Shown: piece after piece, positions 1 through 8,206 of the stretch
Position numbering within the stretch: position 1 is the first letter of the stretch
How the letters are laid out: every line of letters begins with the position of its first letter
NCBI GenBank assembly: GCA_009774465.1
Contig: VSNT01000057.1
Location: 1 to 24,460 of the forward strand
Source: Lachnospiraceae bacterium
GTDB taxonomy: Bacteria > Bacillota_A > Clostridia > Lachnospirales > Lachnospiraceae
Length of the DNA: 24,460 nt
Direction of reading: 5' to 3'
Notes under the pieces: model-generated
What the model saw: the letters and a program-made list of their open reading frames with translations, nothing else
Told to the model about the DNA's origin: nothing
Databases searched by the model: none
Program-made: the position numbers and the translations under genes

Positions 1-1
1 A

Positions 2-3000
2 AGCTGGGATGACATGCAGGCCAGTCTAAGCGCCAACACAATGGGACTTGGCTACGACAAATATATAGCCCAGCTTCAAGCTTCCCTTGTTCAGGTGGAG
101 GGGAATATGGCTCAGCTTGACAGTGCCCTTGAGCAGGTTTATCAGGGGAATCTGACTGCGGCCATTGAGTTTGCCAATGCCCAGACTACGATCAGTTTAG
201 GAGAAATGCAGATCACTTCTGCGGAGGCACAATTAGATGCCAGTGAAACACAGTTGGAAGCAGGAGAGGAACAGCTTGAGGCAGGACAGGAACAGATCGA
301 CTCCGGATGGGAACAATTAGAAGATGGAGAAAAGCAGTTAAATGACAGTGCCGAGCAGTTGGCGGACGCCCTCCAGCAGATTCTTGATGGCGAGGAAGAA
401 TTGGAGGAAAACCGGGAAAACGCTTATGATAAGGCGGATATGAATGGAATTTTAACAGTGGAGACGGTAGAGTCCCTTTTGCAGGCTCAGAATTTTTCCA
501 TGCCTGCCGGATATGTGACGGAAAAGGGAATCGCCTATCTGATTCGTCTGGGAGATAAACCGGAAAGCATAGAAGAACTGAAGAAGATGCCTATTTTAAA
601 TCCAGAGATGGATGATGTGGATATCATTACCTTAGAGGATGTGGCGGATGTATTTATGACGGATAACTCGGCGGATATTTATGCAAATGTAAATGGCGCG
701 CCGGGAATTATGGTTACCATTCAAAAGCAGACCGGATATTCCACGGGGGATGTGTCAGATAAGATACTGGATAAGTTTGACAAGCTGATGGAAGAAAACG
801 AAGATTTAATGCTGATTACCCTGATGGATCAGGGAATTTATATTGATCTTGTTATGGATTCCATTATCAATAATATTTTATTTGGAGCAGTGCTTGCAGT
901 TTTGATTTTGATTATTTTCTTAAGAGATTTACGACCTACGGCAGTGATTGCCTGCTCCATACCTATCAGTTTAATTACTGCCATTGTCTGTATGTATTTC
1001 AGTGGAGTAACTTTAAATGTGATCTCCTTATCAGGCCTGGCACTTGGAATCGGTATGCTGGTAGACAACTCTATTGTTGTAATTGAAAATATTTACCGTC
1101 TGCGCAGGGAAGGTCATTCGGCAAGAGAAGCGGCAATAGAAGGAGCTGGGGAAGTGGCAGGCGCGATTATGGCATCCACTTTAACTACAGTATGTGTTTT
1201 TCTTCCAATCGTTTTTACGGAAGGCATCACCAGACAGCTTTTTGTGGATATGGGGCTTACCATAGGCTACTCTCTGCTGGCCAGTCTGATCATTGCTTTG
1301 ACGGTAGTGCCTGCTATGGCGTCTAAGGTTTTGGGAAAGACAAAGGAGCAGAAGGAAGGAAAATTCTTTACCGGATTGATTGGGATATATGAAAAGCTGC
1401 TTGTTCTTTCTTTAAAGTTTAAGCCGGTGGTACTTCTTTTGGTAGTAATCCTTTTGGTAGTCAGTGCGATTGCCTCTTACTCTAAGGGAACTGCTTTTAT
1501 GCCGGATATGGACAGCACCCAGTTTTCCATTACGCTTACCATGCCCAAAGATACCCCTTTGGCTGATACTTCAAGGGTATCTGATGAGGTTGTTGACCGG
1601 CTGCTTTTACGGGAAGAGATTGAAGATGTGGGAGCAATGGCTTCAGCGTCAACAATGACTATGCTAACAGGAGGCGGGAATGCATCCACCAATTCTACCA
1701 GTTTTTATGTTTCCTTAAGCCCGGATAAGGACAAGACCAACGAACAGATTGCAGATGAAATTATGGTGGATTTGGAGGAGCTGCTCTCTGAAAATCAGGC
1801 GGAACTTATCATTGACACTTCCTCTATGGATATGAGCGCTATGGGTGGAAGCGGTGTGACGGTGCAGGTTCGTGGACGTGATATTGATGTGCTGCAGAAA
1901 ATTGCAGGAGAGGTTGCGGCAATTGTGGAAGGTGTGGAAGGAACGGAAAATGTTTCTGACGGACTTGAGGAATCCACAGGAGAATTACGGGTGATCATTG
2001 ACAGAGATAAGGCAATTGCGCATGGAATGACGGTAGCCCAGGTATTTGCCCAGGTTGCTGAAAAGCTGGCGGAAAGCACCAGTGCAACTACTCTTGAAAC
2101 AGCAGAAAGCGAATTTGGCGTTTATGTCAAAGACGCTCAGGATGTGGCTCTTACCAGGGAACTGTTAAAAAGCCTGGAAATTTCCAGAACAAAACAGGAT
2201 GGCACTATAGATAAGTTTTTATTGTCAGAGGTTGCTGCCTTTGAAAATACAATTTCTCCTAAAGCTGTAAACAGAAGCGACCAGAATCGATACATTGCGG
2301 TATCTGCAGAAATAGCAGACGGTTATAATGTGGGACTGGTTTCTGACGCGGTGGAAAGAGAGCTGGATCAATATAATCTGCCTGCCGGATATTCTCTTGT
2401 GATGTCCGGTGAAAACGAGACCATAACGGACGCAATGGAACAGTTGTATTTAATGCTTCTTTTGGCACTGATTTTTATGTACCTGATTATGGTGGCTCAG
2501 TTTCAGTCCCTGCTTTCGCCCTTTATCATTATGTTTACCATACCACTTGCCTTTACCGGAGGATTCTTTGGGCTGGTGATCAGCGGCAGTGAGCTAAGCG
2601 TAATTGCACTGATTGGCTTTGTCATGCTTTCCGGTATTATTGTAAATAACGGTATTGTGCTGGTGGATTATATTAACCAACTGCGCAGTAGTGGAATGGA
2701 AAAGAAGCAGGCAATTTTTGAGGCCGGAAGAACCAGACTGCGTCCGGTACTTATGACAGCGCTGACCACGATTCTGGCTTTGGGAACAATGGTATTCAGC
2801 CATGATATGGGTTCAGAGCTGGGAAAACCAATGGCGATTGTTACCATTGGAGGTCTTGTTTACGGTACGGTATTGACGCTGGTGGTTATTCCCTGTGTTT
2901 ATGATATTTTTTCCAGGGAAAAGAAAGAACCGGGAGAAGGAAATGGTAAATTAATGCAGTTGTTCAAAAAGAAAATGAAGGAGCAGGGGGATGATGATGG

Positions 3001-3010
3001 AAAGGAGTGA
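2..3010 (+). CDS. RND-family efflux permease, 5' end outside window
   Basis: Proton-driven inner-membrane drug or solute exporter of the AcrB/HAE1 type. The frame is open back to position 2, so the N-terminus (TM1 and the first pore subdomain) lies outside the window. Hydrophobic segments follow a periplasm-like domain, with the TM4-type motif GIGMLVDNSIVVIENI (about 1048-1095) carrying the proton-relay Asp. The AcrB second Asp is Asn here, which is common in this family. A second half repeats the plan and ends with MLSGIIVNNGIVLVDYI. Before the pore sequence LLQAQNFSMPAGYV lies an insert of about 120 residues containing seven consecutive 7-residue units of the QLxxGxx type (nt 230-382), probably a coiled coil. 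The stop codon overlaps the TetR-family gene, suggesting co-transcription with its regulator. A membrane-fusion partner would be expected upstream. Function as an RND permease is secure; the substrate is unknown. Confidence 0.93.
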   Translation, partial: SWDDMQASLSANTMGLGYDKYIAQLQASLVQVEGNMAQLDSALEQVYQGNLTAAIEFANAQTTISLGEMQITSAEAQLDASETQLEAGEEQLEAGQEQIDSGWEQLEDGEKQLNDSAEQLADALQQILDGEEELEENRENAYDKADMNGILTVETVESLLQAQNFSMPAGYVTEKGIAYLIRLGDKPESIEELKKMPILNPEMDDVDIITLEDVADVFMTDNSADIYANVNGAPGIMVTIQKQTGYSTGDVSDKILDKFDKLMEENEDLMLITLMDQGIYIDLVMDSIINNILFGAVLAVLILIIFLRDLRPTAVIACSIPISLITAIVCMYFSGVTLNVISLSGLALGIGMLVDNSIVVIENIYRLRREGHSAREAAIEGAGEVAGAIMASTLTTVCVFLPIVFTEGITRQLFVDMGLTIGYSLLASLIIALTVVPAMASKVLGKTKEQKEGKFFTGLIGIYEKLLVLSLKFKPVVLLLVVILLVVSAIASYSKGTAFMPDMDSTQFSITLTMPKDTPLADTSRVSDEVVDRLLLREEIEDVGAMASASTMTMLTGGGNASTNSTSFYVSLSPDKDKTNEQIADEIMVDLEELLSENQAELIIDTSSMDMSAMGGSGVTVQVRGRDIDVLQKIAGEVAAIVEGVEGTENVSDGLEESTGELRVIIDRDKAIAHGMTVAQVFAQVAEKLAESTSATTLETAESEFGVYVKDAQDVALTRELLKSLEISRTKQDGTIDKFLLSEVAAFENTISPKAVNRSDQNRYIAVSAEIADGYNVGLVSDAVERELDQYNLPAGYSLVMSGENETITDAMEQLYLMLLLALIFMYLIMVAQFQSLLSPFIIMFTIPLAFTGGFFGLVISGSELSVIALIGFVMLSGIIVNNGIVLVDYINQLRSSGMEKKQAIFEAGRTRLRPVLMTALTTILALGTMVFSHDMGSELGKPMAIVTIGGLVYGTVLTLVVIPCVYDIFSREKKEPGEGNGKLMQLFKKKMKEQGDDDGKE

Positions 3011-3641
3011 ACTGGCGCCTAAAGTAACGGCAACCTATCAGGCGGTGCTTGATCTTATAATGGAAGGTGTTGATGTGAGCAGTCTGACAGTTTCAGAGAT
3101 TACAGGCAGAGCAGGAATTGGAAAGGGAACTGCATACGACTATTTTTCCAGTAAAGAGGAGATGATTGCAGGGGCGCTTTTTTATGAAATAGAAACTTCC
3201 TGCGGGGCTTTATATGAACTGATCAGACAGGAAGAAACATTATATGATAAAATGAACCTGATTTTAATAAAAATGGAGGAGAGAGTGGCTACAATCGGCT
3301 GCTTTGTGAGAGTGCTGCATTTGATGCTCGATCATTCTGCTATTGGCTGTGAGCTGCGGAAAAAGATCAAAAATAAAAGACCAGATCAAATACTGCTTAC
3401 AGATTTGATCAGGAAAGTAGTTATGGAAGAAGCAGAGGATATTGAAAAACTGTCGCAGCCTGATATTATCTATCTGGTGATGACAATTTTATCCCGTATG
3501 ATCTGTTTTGCAATGTATCAGCTTGATCATGAATATTCAAACGGATTGAACACTGCCGGAATAAAAGAAAGTGCCATGAGGGAAATGGTGTGCCGGGACG
3601 TATGCAGGAGTGTGGAAGCATACAAGGAAAAAGGATTTTAA
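2991..3641 (+). CDS. TetR/AcrR-family transcriptional regulator
   Basis: 216-residue one-component repressor. The N-terminal TetR helix-turn-helix is visible at about residues 25-60 (VSEITGRAGIGKGTAYDYF, then SSKEEMI). The rest is a helical ligand and dimerisation domain without recognisable specificity. The start lies 20 nt inside the 3' end of the RND gene, with AAGGAG at 2978-2983 and a 7-nt spacer. ATG codons at 2994 and 2997 are alternatives. The overlap implies translational coupling, and by analogy with AcrR/AcrB-type pairs the protein probably controls the exporter. That regulatory link is inference; no operator can be tested because the upstream promoter is outside the window. Confidence 0.9.
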   Translation: MMMERSELAPKVTATYQAVLDLIMEGVDVSSLTVSEITGRAGIGKGTAYDYFSSKEEMIAGALFYEIETSCGALYELIRQEETLYDKMNLILIKMEERVATIGCFVRVLHLMLDHSAIGCELRKKIKNKRPDQILLTDLIRKVVMEEAEDIEKLSQPDIIYLVMTILSRMICFAMYQLDHEYSNGLNTAGIKESAMREMVCRDVCRSVEAYKEKGF

Positions 3642-3683
3642 ACTATAATTCTTGAAAAAAAAGAGAAGAAAAGATATGATAGT

Positions 3684-3720
3684 AATGGGCGTTTGCAGGT
3701 ATGGTTCGCAAACGCCTATT
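3684..3720. terminator. Inverted repeat after the tetR-type gene, possible terminator
   Basis: The arms GGCGTTTGC (3688-3696) and GCAAACGCC (3708-3716) pair perfectly and extend by about four further pairs on each side, with an 11-nt loop. No T-tract follows on the plus strand (GTTAAAAATT), so plus-strand intrinsic termination is uncertain. On the minus strand the hairpin is followed, after some spacing, by a T-rich run. It lies between the efflux operon and the tetrapyrrole operon. Confidence 0.5.
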
Positions 3721-3742
3721 GTTAAAAATTAAAATTAGACTT

Positions 3743-3780
3743 AGTGAAATACCCCACAGCAAGCTACGGGGTATTTCATT
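3743..3780. repeat. Perfect hairpin in the leader of the tetrapyrrole operon
   Basis: TGAAATACCCC (3745-3755) pairs exactly with GGGGTATTTCA (3768-3778) around a 12-nt loop. The adjoining bases add one G-U and one A-T pair. No T-tract follows. It runs directly into a second hairpin (3778-3818). The two-hairpin unit resembles a short interspersed repeat or a structured leader; which one cannot be decided from a single copy. Confidence 0.6.
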
Positions 3781-3818
3781 CTCGCGGCAGTCGCCATTGG
3801 TTCGTTGCTCGCGGGAAT
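3778..3818. repeat. Second leader hairpin directly upstream of sirC
   Basis: ATTCTCGCG (3778-3786) pairs with CGCGGGAAT (3810-3818) with one G-U pair, enclosing 23 nt. The 3' arm ends 5 nt before the AAGGA ribosome binding site (3823-3827) of the first tetrapyrrole gene, so folding could affect translation as well as transcription. No cobalamin-riboswitch consensus was recognised in this leader. Confidence 0.5.
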
Positions 3819-3835
3819 AAAGAAGGAACGTTCTT

Positions 3836-4513
3836 ATGGCATATTTCCCTTTATTTATCAACCTGGAAAATAAACCCTGTCTTGTGGTGGGCGGTGGAAA
3901 AGTGGCAATACACAAGGCGCAGGTACTTTTGGACTTTGGTGCGGAGGTACTTATAATATCACCTGTTATTATAAAAGAGATAAAGCAAATGAAAAAAGTT
4001 ACTGTTATGGAACGGGAATTTATGCCGGAAGATACCAAAGGGAAAGCGCTGGTGGTAGCGGCTACAGATGATGCGACGGAAAATCACCAGATAGCAGAGC
4101 TTTGTAAGAAGCAGGGAATTTTAGTGAATGCAGTGGATAGAATAGAAGACTGCGGCTTTATTTTTCCTTCTTATGTAAGGCAGAAGGATGTGGTGGCGGC
4201 CTTTTCCAGCAGTGGAAAAAGTCCGGTGCTTACTCAGTACTTAAAGGCCCGGGAAAATGAAATTTTAACCCCGCAGATTGGAAATTTAAACGATCTGCTG
4301 GGAAGTTTAAGAAGCAGGGCAAAGCAGCTTTTTTCTACAGAGGAAGAAAGAAAATGTTTTTATCAGGAGATTTTAAAGCTGGGACTTTTAAAGGAAAGTC
4401 TGCTTACGGATGAGGAGATAGAGGTACTTTTGAAAAAGCATCAGAGTTTCGAAAGCTCAGGCAGGAGAGAGGAGGAAGAAAATGGAGCGGATGAGAAGAC
4501 TAAGAAGCAGTGA
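3836..4513 (+). CDS. sirC: Precorrin-2 dehydrogenase / sirohydrochlorin-forming enzyme (SirC/Met8/CysG N-terminal type)
   Basis: NAD-dependent oxidation of precorrin-2 to sirohydrochlorin, the last step this operon supports. The 225-residue protein begins with FPLFINLENKPCLVVGGGKVA, with the Rossmann-type GGGKVA at residues 19-24. AATDD (about residues 76-80) and VNAVDRIEDCGFIFPS follow the usual family order, then SSSGKSP, and a helical C-terminal part. Some homologues (Met8) also chelate iron; that second activity cannot be judged here. The start has AAGGA at 3823-3827 with an 8-nt spacer. The 3' end overlaps hemB by 32 nt, giving a charged tail. It is the first gene of the operon, an unusual position compared with hemA-first clusters. 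Confidence 0.9.
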   Translation: MAYFPLFINLENKPCLVVGGGKVAIHKAQVLLDFGAEVLIISPVIIKEIKQMKKVTVMEREFMPEDTKGKALVVAATDDATENHQIAELCKKQGILVNAVDRIEDCGFIFPSYVRQKDVVAAFSSSGKSPVLTQYLKARENEILTPQIGNLNDLLGSLRSRAKQLFSTEEERKCFYQEILKLGLLKESLLTDEEIEVLLKKHQSFESSGRREEEENGADEKTKKQ

Positions 4514-5477
4514 AGTTCTAAGAAGCATGGTCAGAGAAAACCATGTAAGGATAGAGGAATTGATTTATCCCATTTTTGTGATAGAGGGGGAAAATATTGT
4601 AAACCCGGTGGCATCCATGTCGGAAATCAATCAATTTTCGCCGGACAGAGTTATGGAAGAGGTAGACCGGGTAATAGAAGCAGGGATTAAGGCTGTCCTT
4701 TTATTTGGCATACCGGCACACAAGGATGAAGCGGGAAGCGGTGCTTATGCAGAGGATGGGATTGTGCCAAAAGCAATCCGGCTGATTAAGGATAAGTATC
4801 CGGAGCTGATTATTGTGGCAGATGTGTGTTTGTGCGAGTATACTTCTCATGGACATTGCGGACTGGTGCAGGATGGAATTATTTTAAATGACGAAACCCT
4901 TCCTCTACTGGCCAGAGCTTCTGTGGTTTATGCAAAAGCCGGTGCAGATGTGATTGCTCCCAGCGATATGATGGACAAAAGGGTTTTGGCTATCCGTCAG
5001 GCATTGGATTCCGCCGGATTTATCAATGTACCTGTTATGTCCTACAGCGCAAAATTTGCGTCAGCTTATTATGGGCCTTTTCGTGATGCTGCCCACTCTG
5101 CGCCGGGATTTGGAGACCGGAAAACCTATCAGATGGATCCGGCCAACGGACAGGAGGCATTGCGTGAGGTGGAGGAAGACATAAAGGAGGGCGCCGATCT
5201 GATTATTGCAAAGCCGGCCCTTGGCTATATGGATGTGATTAAGGAGATTTCCCTTAATTATAACATTCCCATTGTGGCATATAATGTAAGCGGAGAATAT
5301 GCAATGGTGAAAGCGGCAGCCTTAAATGGCTGGATTGATGAAAAGAAGATTGTTATGGAAAACATGACAGGACTGAAAAGAGCAGGGGCAAAAATGATTA
5401 TTACCTATCATGCTCTTAATGTGGCGCGCTGGATACGTGAAGATATGGAAAACACATTTTGCGGAGATTTATTATGA
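4482..5477 (+). CDS. hemB: Porphobilinogen synthase (delta-aminolevulinic acid dehydratase)
   Basis: Condenses two 5-aminolevulinate molecules to porphobilinogen in the cytoplasm. The 331-residue length is normal for the family. The metal site is of the cysteine-rich zinc type: DVCLCEYTSHGHCG with C116, C118 and C126. The two active-site lysines are seen in YSAKFAS (K191) and AKPALGY (K244, Schiff-base lysine by homology). GGAGG at 4471-4475 with a 6-nt spacer supports the ATG at 4482, inside the end of sirC. The stop overlaps the hemL start as ATGA, so the three first genes are translationally coupled. The magnesium-type aspartate variant of the site is not present. Confidence 0.97.
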   Translation: MERMRRLRSSEVLRSMVRENHVRIEELIYPIFVIEGENIVNPVASMSEINQFSPDRVMEEVDRVIEAGIKAVLLFGIPAHKDEAGSGAYAEDGIVPKAIRLIKDKYPELIIVADVCLCEYTSHGHCGLVQDGIILNDETLPLLARASVVYAKAGADVIAPSDMMDKRVLAIRQALDSAGFINVPVMSYSAKFASAYYGPFRDAAHSAPGFGDRKTYQMDPANGQEALREVEEDIKEGADLIIAKPALGYMDVIKEISLNYNIPIVAYNVSGEYAMVKAAALNGWIDEKKIVMENMTGLKRAGAKMIITYHALNVARWIREDMENTFCGDLL

Positions 5478-6754
5478 TGGATGAAAAATCAAAAGAATTA
5501 TTTAAGCGGGCAAAAAAACATATGCCGGGAGGTGTGAACAGTCCGGTGCGGGCTTATGGCGCAGTAGGGCACACTCCAAGGTTTATTGCATCTGCAAAAG
5601 GGGATCGAATTACAGATGTGGATGGCAATGAAATGATCGACTATGTCTGTTCCTGGGGACCGGGAATTTTAGGACATGCACATCCGCGGGTGATTCAGAA
5701 GGTGAAAGAGGCCTGCGAGCTTGGAATGACCTATGGGGCGCCTACCATGCGGGAGGTGGAGCTGGCTGAGCTGATTGCCCGTCTGGTTCCTTCTATGGAA
5801 GTAAGCCGCCTGGTGAATTCCGGTACGGAAGCAGTAATGAGTGCGGTTCGGGTGGCAAGAGGCTTTACAAAGCGGGATAAGATCATAAAATTTAAGGGGT
5901 GCTATCATGGCCATTTTGACGGGCTTTTAGTAAAGGCAGGATCTGGGGCGCTTACTGCTTCGCAGCCGGACAGTGCAGGCGTTCCTGTCGATTTTACAAA
6001 GCATACTTTGATTGCAGACTATAACGATAAAGAATCTGTCAAAAGATTATTTGAGGCAAATAAAAAGGAAATTGCGGCAGTGATTGTGGAGCCGGTGGCG
6101 GCTAATATGGGAGTGGTGCTTCCGGATAAGGACTTTCTTCCTTTTTTAAGGGAAATTACGTTGCAGTATGGTGCTCTTCTTATTTTTGATGAGGTGATCA
6201 CTGGATTTCGTCTTGGGCTTGGCGGAGCCCAGGAATTCTATGGAATTACGCCGGATTTGACTACCCTTGGAAAGATTATAGGCGGAGGCATGCCGGTGGG
6301 GGCTTATGGAGGGAGAGAAGAGATTATGCGGATGGTTGCTCCGGATGGCCCGGTCTATCAGGCAGGAACTCTGTCGGGAAATCCCATTGCAACTGCCGCA
6401 GGGCTTGAGACGCTTACCATATTGATAGAAGATACGTCTATTTACGAAAGGCTGGAACAAAAGGGGCAGGCGCTGGCGCAGGCGGTGAGAAAAGCAGCAG
6501 GAGATAAGGTGACGGTAAATCAGGCTGGTTCTCTTTTAAGTATCTTTTTCACTTCCGGAGGCGTCCATAATTACGCGGAGGCTGTCAGTTCAGATACTGC
6601 CGCTTATGCAGATTATTTTGGCTATATGCTGGATCATGGAATCTATATTGCGCCTTCCCAATATGAGGCAATATTTGTGTCTGACGCCCATACGGAGGAA
6701 GATATTGATAAAACCTGCCGGCTGCTTGAAAATTATTGGAATCAGATGAACTGA
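5474..6754 (+). CDS. hemL: Glutamate-1-semialdehyde 2,1-aminomutase
   Basis: PLP/PMP-dependent conversion of glutamate-1-semialdehyde to 5-aminolevulinate, the second C5-pathway step. The 426-residue protein has the N-terminal HMPGGVNSPVRAY, the phosphate-binding NSGTEAVMSA, GCYHGHFDG, the cofactor Asp in IFDEVITGFR and the PLP lysine in TLGKIIGGGMPVGAYGG (K267). The ATG at 5474 is chosen over an upstream in-frame TTG (5459) because GGAG (5463-5466) lies 7 nt ahead and the ATGA overlap with the hemB stop is typical coupling; ATG 5477 is an alternative. The product of the neighbouring HemA is its substrate. Confidence 0.96.
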   Translation: MMDEKSKELFKRAKKHMPGGVNSPVRAYGAVGHTPRFIASAKGDRITDVDGNEMIDYVCSWGPGILGHAHPRVIQKVKEACELGMTYGAPTMREVELAELIARLVPSMEVSRLVNSGTEAVMSAVRVARGFTKRDKIIKFKGCYHGHFDGLLVKAGSGALTASQPDSAGVPVDFTKHTLIADYNDKESVKRLFEANKKEIAAVIVEPVAANMGVVLPDKDFLPFLREITLQYGALLIFDEVITGFRLGLGGAQEFYGITPDLTTLGKIIGGGMPVGAYGGREEIMRMVAPDGPVYQAGTLSGNPIATAAGLETLTILIEDTSIYERLEQKGQALAQAVRKAAGDKVTVNQAGSLLSIFFTSGGVHNYAEAVSSDTAAYADYFGYMLDHGIYIAPSQYEAIFVSDAHTEEDIDKTCRLLENYWNQMN

Positions 6755-6758
6755 TGGA

Positions 6759-6776
6759 TGCAGGCAGTGATCCTGC
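6759..6776. repeat. Small hairpin in the hemL-hemA gap
   Basis: TGCAGG (6759-6764) pairs with CCTGCA (6771-6776). A second small GC-rich hairpin (AGGCG, loop CCG, CGCCT) lies in the same gap near 6811-6823. Neither has a T-tract. They may only shape mRNA processing or translation of hemA. Confidence 0.3.
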
Positions 6777-6850
6777 AGAATGAGAAACAGATATTTGGCG
6801 TAAACAGTGAAGGCGCCGCGCCTGACAGTGGTAAAAGAGAGGCATGTAAA

Positions 6851-8086
6851 GTGGAACAGATGCAGTTTGGCTACATTGGAATTAACTATAAGGATGCAAA
6901 GCTGGAAATACGGGACAAAGTTTCCTTTACGGATAACCAGAAAATAGATTTTTTACAAAAGGCGGAAAAAGCAGGAATTGGTCAATGCATGATTTTATCC
7001 ACCTGTAACCGCAGTGAGCTTTTCTTTTTTTACAGGGAAGAAAAACAATTTGAAGAGATGAGGAGTCTGTATATTGCCAGATTTCCGGAAATAAAAAACA
7101 GTAGTTATTTAAAATGTTCCTCCGGCGCAGAGGCAATGGAATATTTGTTTCGAATTGCCGCAGGGCTGGAATCTCTGGTGCTGGGGGAAGATCAGATTCT
7201 TGGACAGGTAAAGGATGCCCAGGAGTTTTCAAGGATGCTGGGATATGGCGGAAAGGAATTAAACCGGGTAGTGCGGGATGCTGTTACCTGTGCGAAGAAA
7301 ATTAAATCAAGATTAAAGATTAGCGAAAATCCTCTTTCTGTCAGCTCTATTGGAATCAGGCAGGTGGACCAGATTTGCGGGATAAAGGGAAAACAAGTTC
7401 TTGTGATTGGAAGCGGCAGCATGGCAGTGCTGGCAATTCGGTATCTTTATGAGTATGAAGCAGGAAAAGTGGCAGTGTGCAGCCGGACGCCTGCCCACGC
7501 AAAGGAACTGTTAACTGATTTTCCTGAACTTTCAACGGTGTCTTATGAGCAGCGTTATCAGGAAATTGAAAAAAGTGATATTGTAATTTCAGCAACTTCT
7601 TCTCCTCATCTGGTAGTTCGCAGGGAATCCATAAGACTTGCACATAAAACAGTATTTCTTGATCTGGCGCTGCCCCGGGATATTGATGAAGAATTAGGAA
7701 AAGAACCCCTTGCTCATCTGCTGGATCTTGATGCGCTGGAACAGATTGCGTCTGAAAATCAGGCCCAGAGAATCGAGCTGACCAAAGTCAGCAGCAAGTG
7801 GATTAAAGAGGCGGTAAAAGAGACGCAGCAGTGGCTTTCGGGCAGCAGAGTAGATGCCACAATAGAATCCCTGCAGCAAAAGTGCGACCTGATTGTGGAG
7901 GACAGTTTTTCTTATTTGAACCGGAAAATGGATTTAGGAGCAAAGGAGCAGAAACTTCTTCGTAAAATTCTAAAAGCTTCTCTGCACCGGCTGCTCCGGG
8001 AACCGATTCTGGAATTAAAGCAGCTTGAATCGAAAGAACAGCAGGAGGAATATCAGAAAGTGGTGGAAGAACTTTTTCATATTTAA
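6851..8086 (+). CDS. hemA: Glutamyl-tRNA reductase
   Basis: NADPH-dependent reduction of glutamyl-tRNA(Glu) to glutamate-1-semialdehyde, the entry and usual control point of the C5 pathway. The family N-terminus FGYIGINYKDAKLEIRDK is followed by the catalytic cysteine in LSTCNRSEL (C52 from this start, close to the canonical position 50). Then come GLESLVLGEDQILGQVK, the NADPH-binding VLVIGSGSMA and DLALPRDID, and a C-terminal dimerisation helix region. I chose the GTG at 6851 because AGAGG (6838-6842) sits 8 nt ahead; ATG 6860 would also give a normal N-terminus. The frame stays open to an ATG at 6758, but those 31 extra residues do not look like the family and have no ribosome binding site. 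About 96 nt separate it from hemL. Confidence 0.9.
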   Translation: MEQMQFGYIGINYKDAKLEIRDKVSFTDNQKIDFLQKAEKAGIGQCMILSTCNRSELFFFYREEKQFEEMRSLYIARFPEIKNSSYLKCSSGAEAMEYLFRIAAGLESLVLGEDQILGQVKDAQEFSRMLGYGGKELNRVVRDAVTCAKKIKSRLKISENPLSVSSIGIRQVDQICGIKGKQVLVIGSGSMAVLAIRYLYEYEAGKVAVCSRTPAHAKELLTDFPELSTVSYEQRYQEIEKSDIVISATSSPHLVVRRESIRLAHKTVFLDLALPRDIDEELGKEPLAHLLDLDALEQIASENQAQRIELTKVSSKWIKEAVKETQQWLSGSRVDATIESLQQKCDLIVEDSFSYLNRKMDLGAKEQKLLRKILKASLHRLLREPILELKQLESKEQQEEYQKVVEELFHI

Positions 8087-8128
8087 CAGGTCCTGATTGC
8101 GGCAGGCAGCACTAAAATGGAGGATAGC

Positions 8129-8148
8129 GTGAAAAATAAATTTTTCAC
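8129..8148. repeat. AT-rich inverted repeat upstream of hemC
   Basis: GTGAAAAA (8129-8136), loop TAAA, TTTTTCAC (8141-8148): a perfect 8-bp inverted repeat in the 120-nt gap between hemA and hemC. Two copies of CAAATTTG follow (around 8153-8178). It could be an operator-like palindrome or an mRNA hairpin; no evidence decides. Confidence 0.4.
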
Positions 8149-8206
8149 ACAACAAATTTGTGCTTGCACCCAAATTTGCGGGCTGCTGGCAAGAATGGGG
8201 GATAAG

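Noticed and set aside
230..382. DNA tandem repeat in the RND gene
   Set aside because: The periodicity is at the protein level (7 residues) with divergent codons, so it is a coiled coil and not a DNA satellite.
3642..3835. Cobalamin riboswitch or T-box upstream of the tetrapyrrole operon
   Set aside because: None of the conserved boxes I know for these elements is visible; only simple hairpins are seen.
3643..4038. 131-codon open frame on the minus strand over the sirC leader and 5' end
   Set aside because: It is antisense to sirC, spans the hairpins and shows no protein-family features.
6758..6850. N-terminal extension of HemA from ATG 6758
   Set aside because: No ribosome binding site, family-unlike residues, and it would move the catalytic cysteine to about position 83 instead of 50.
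8117..8206. N-terminal extension of HemC from ATG 8117
   Set aside because: It crosses a perfect inverted repeat, and the canonical IGTRGSKLALAQA start follows ATG 8207.
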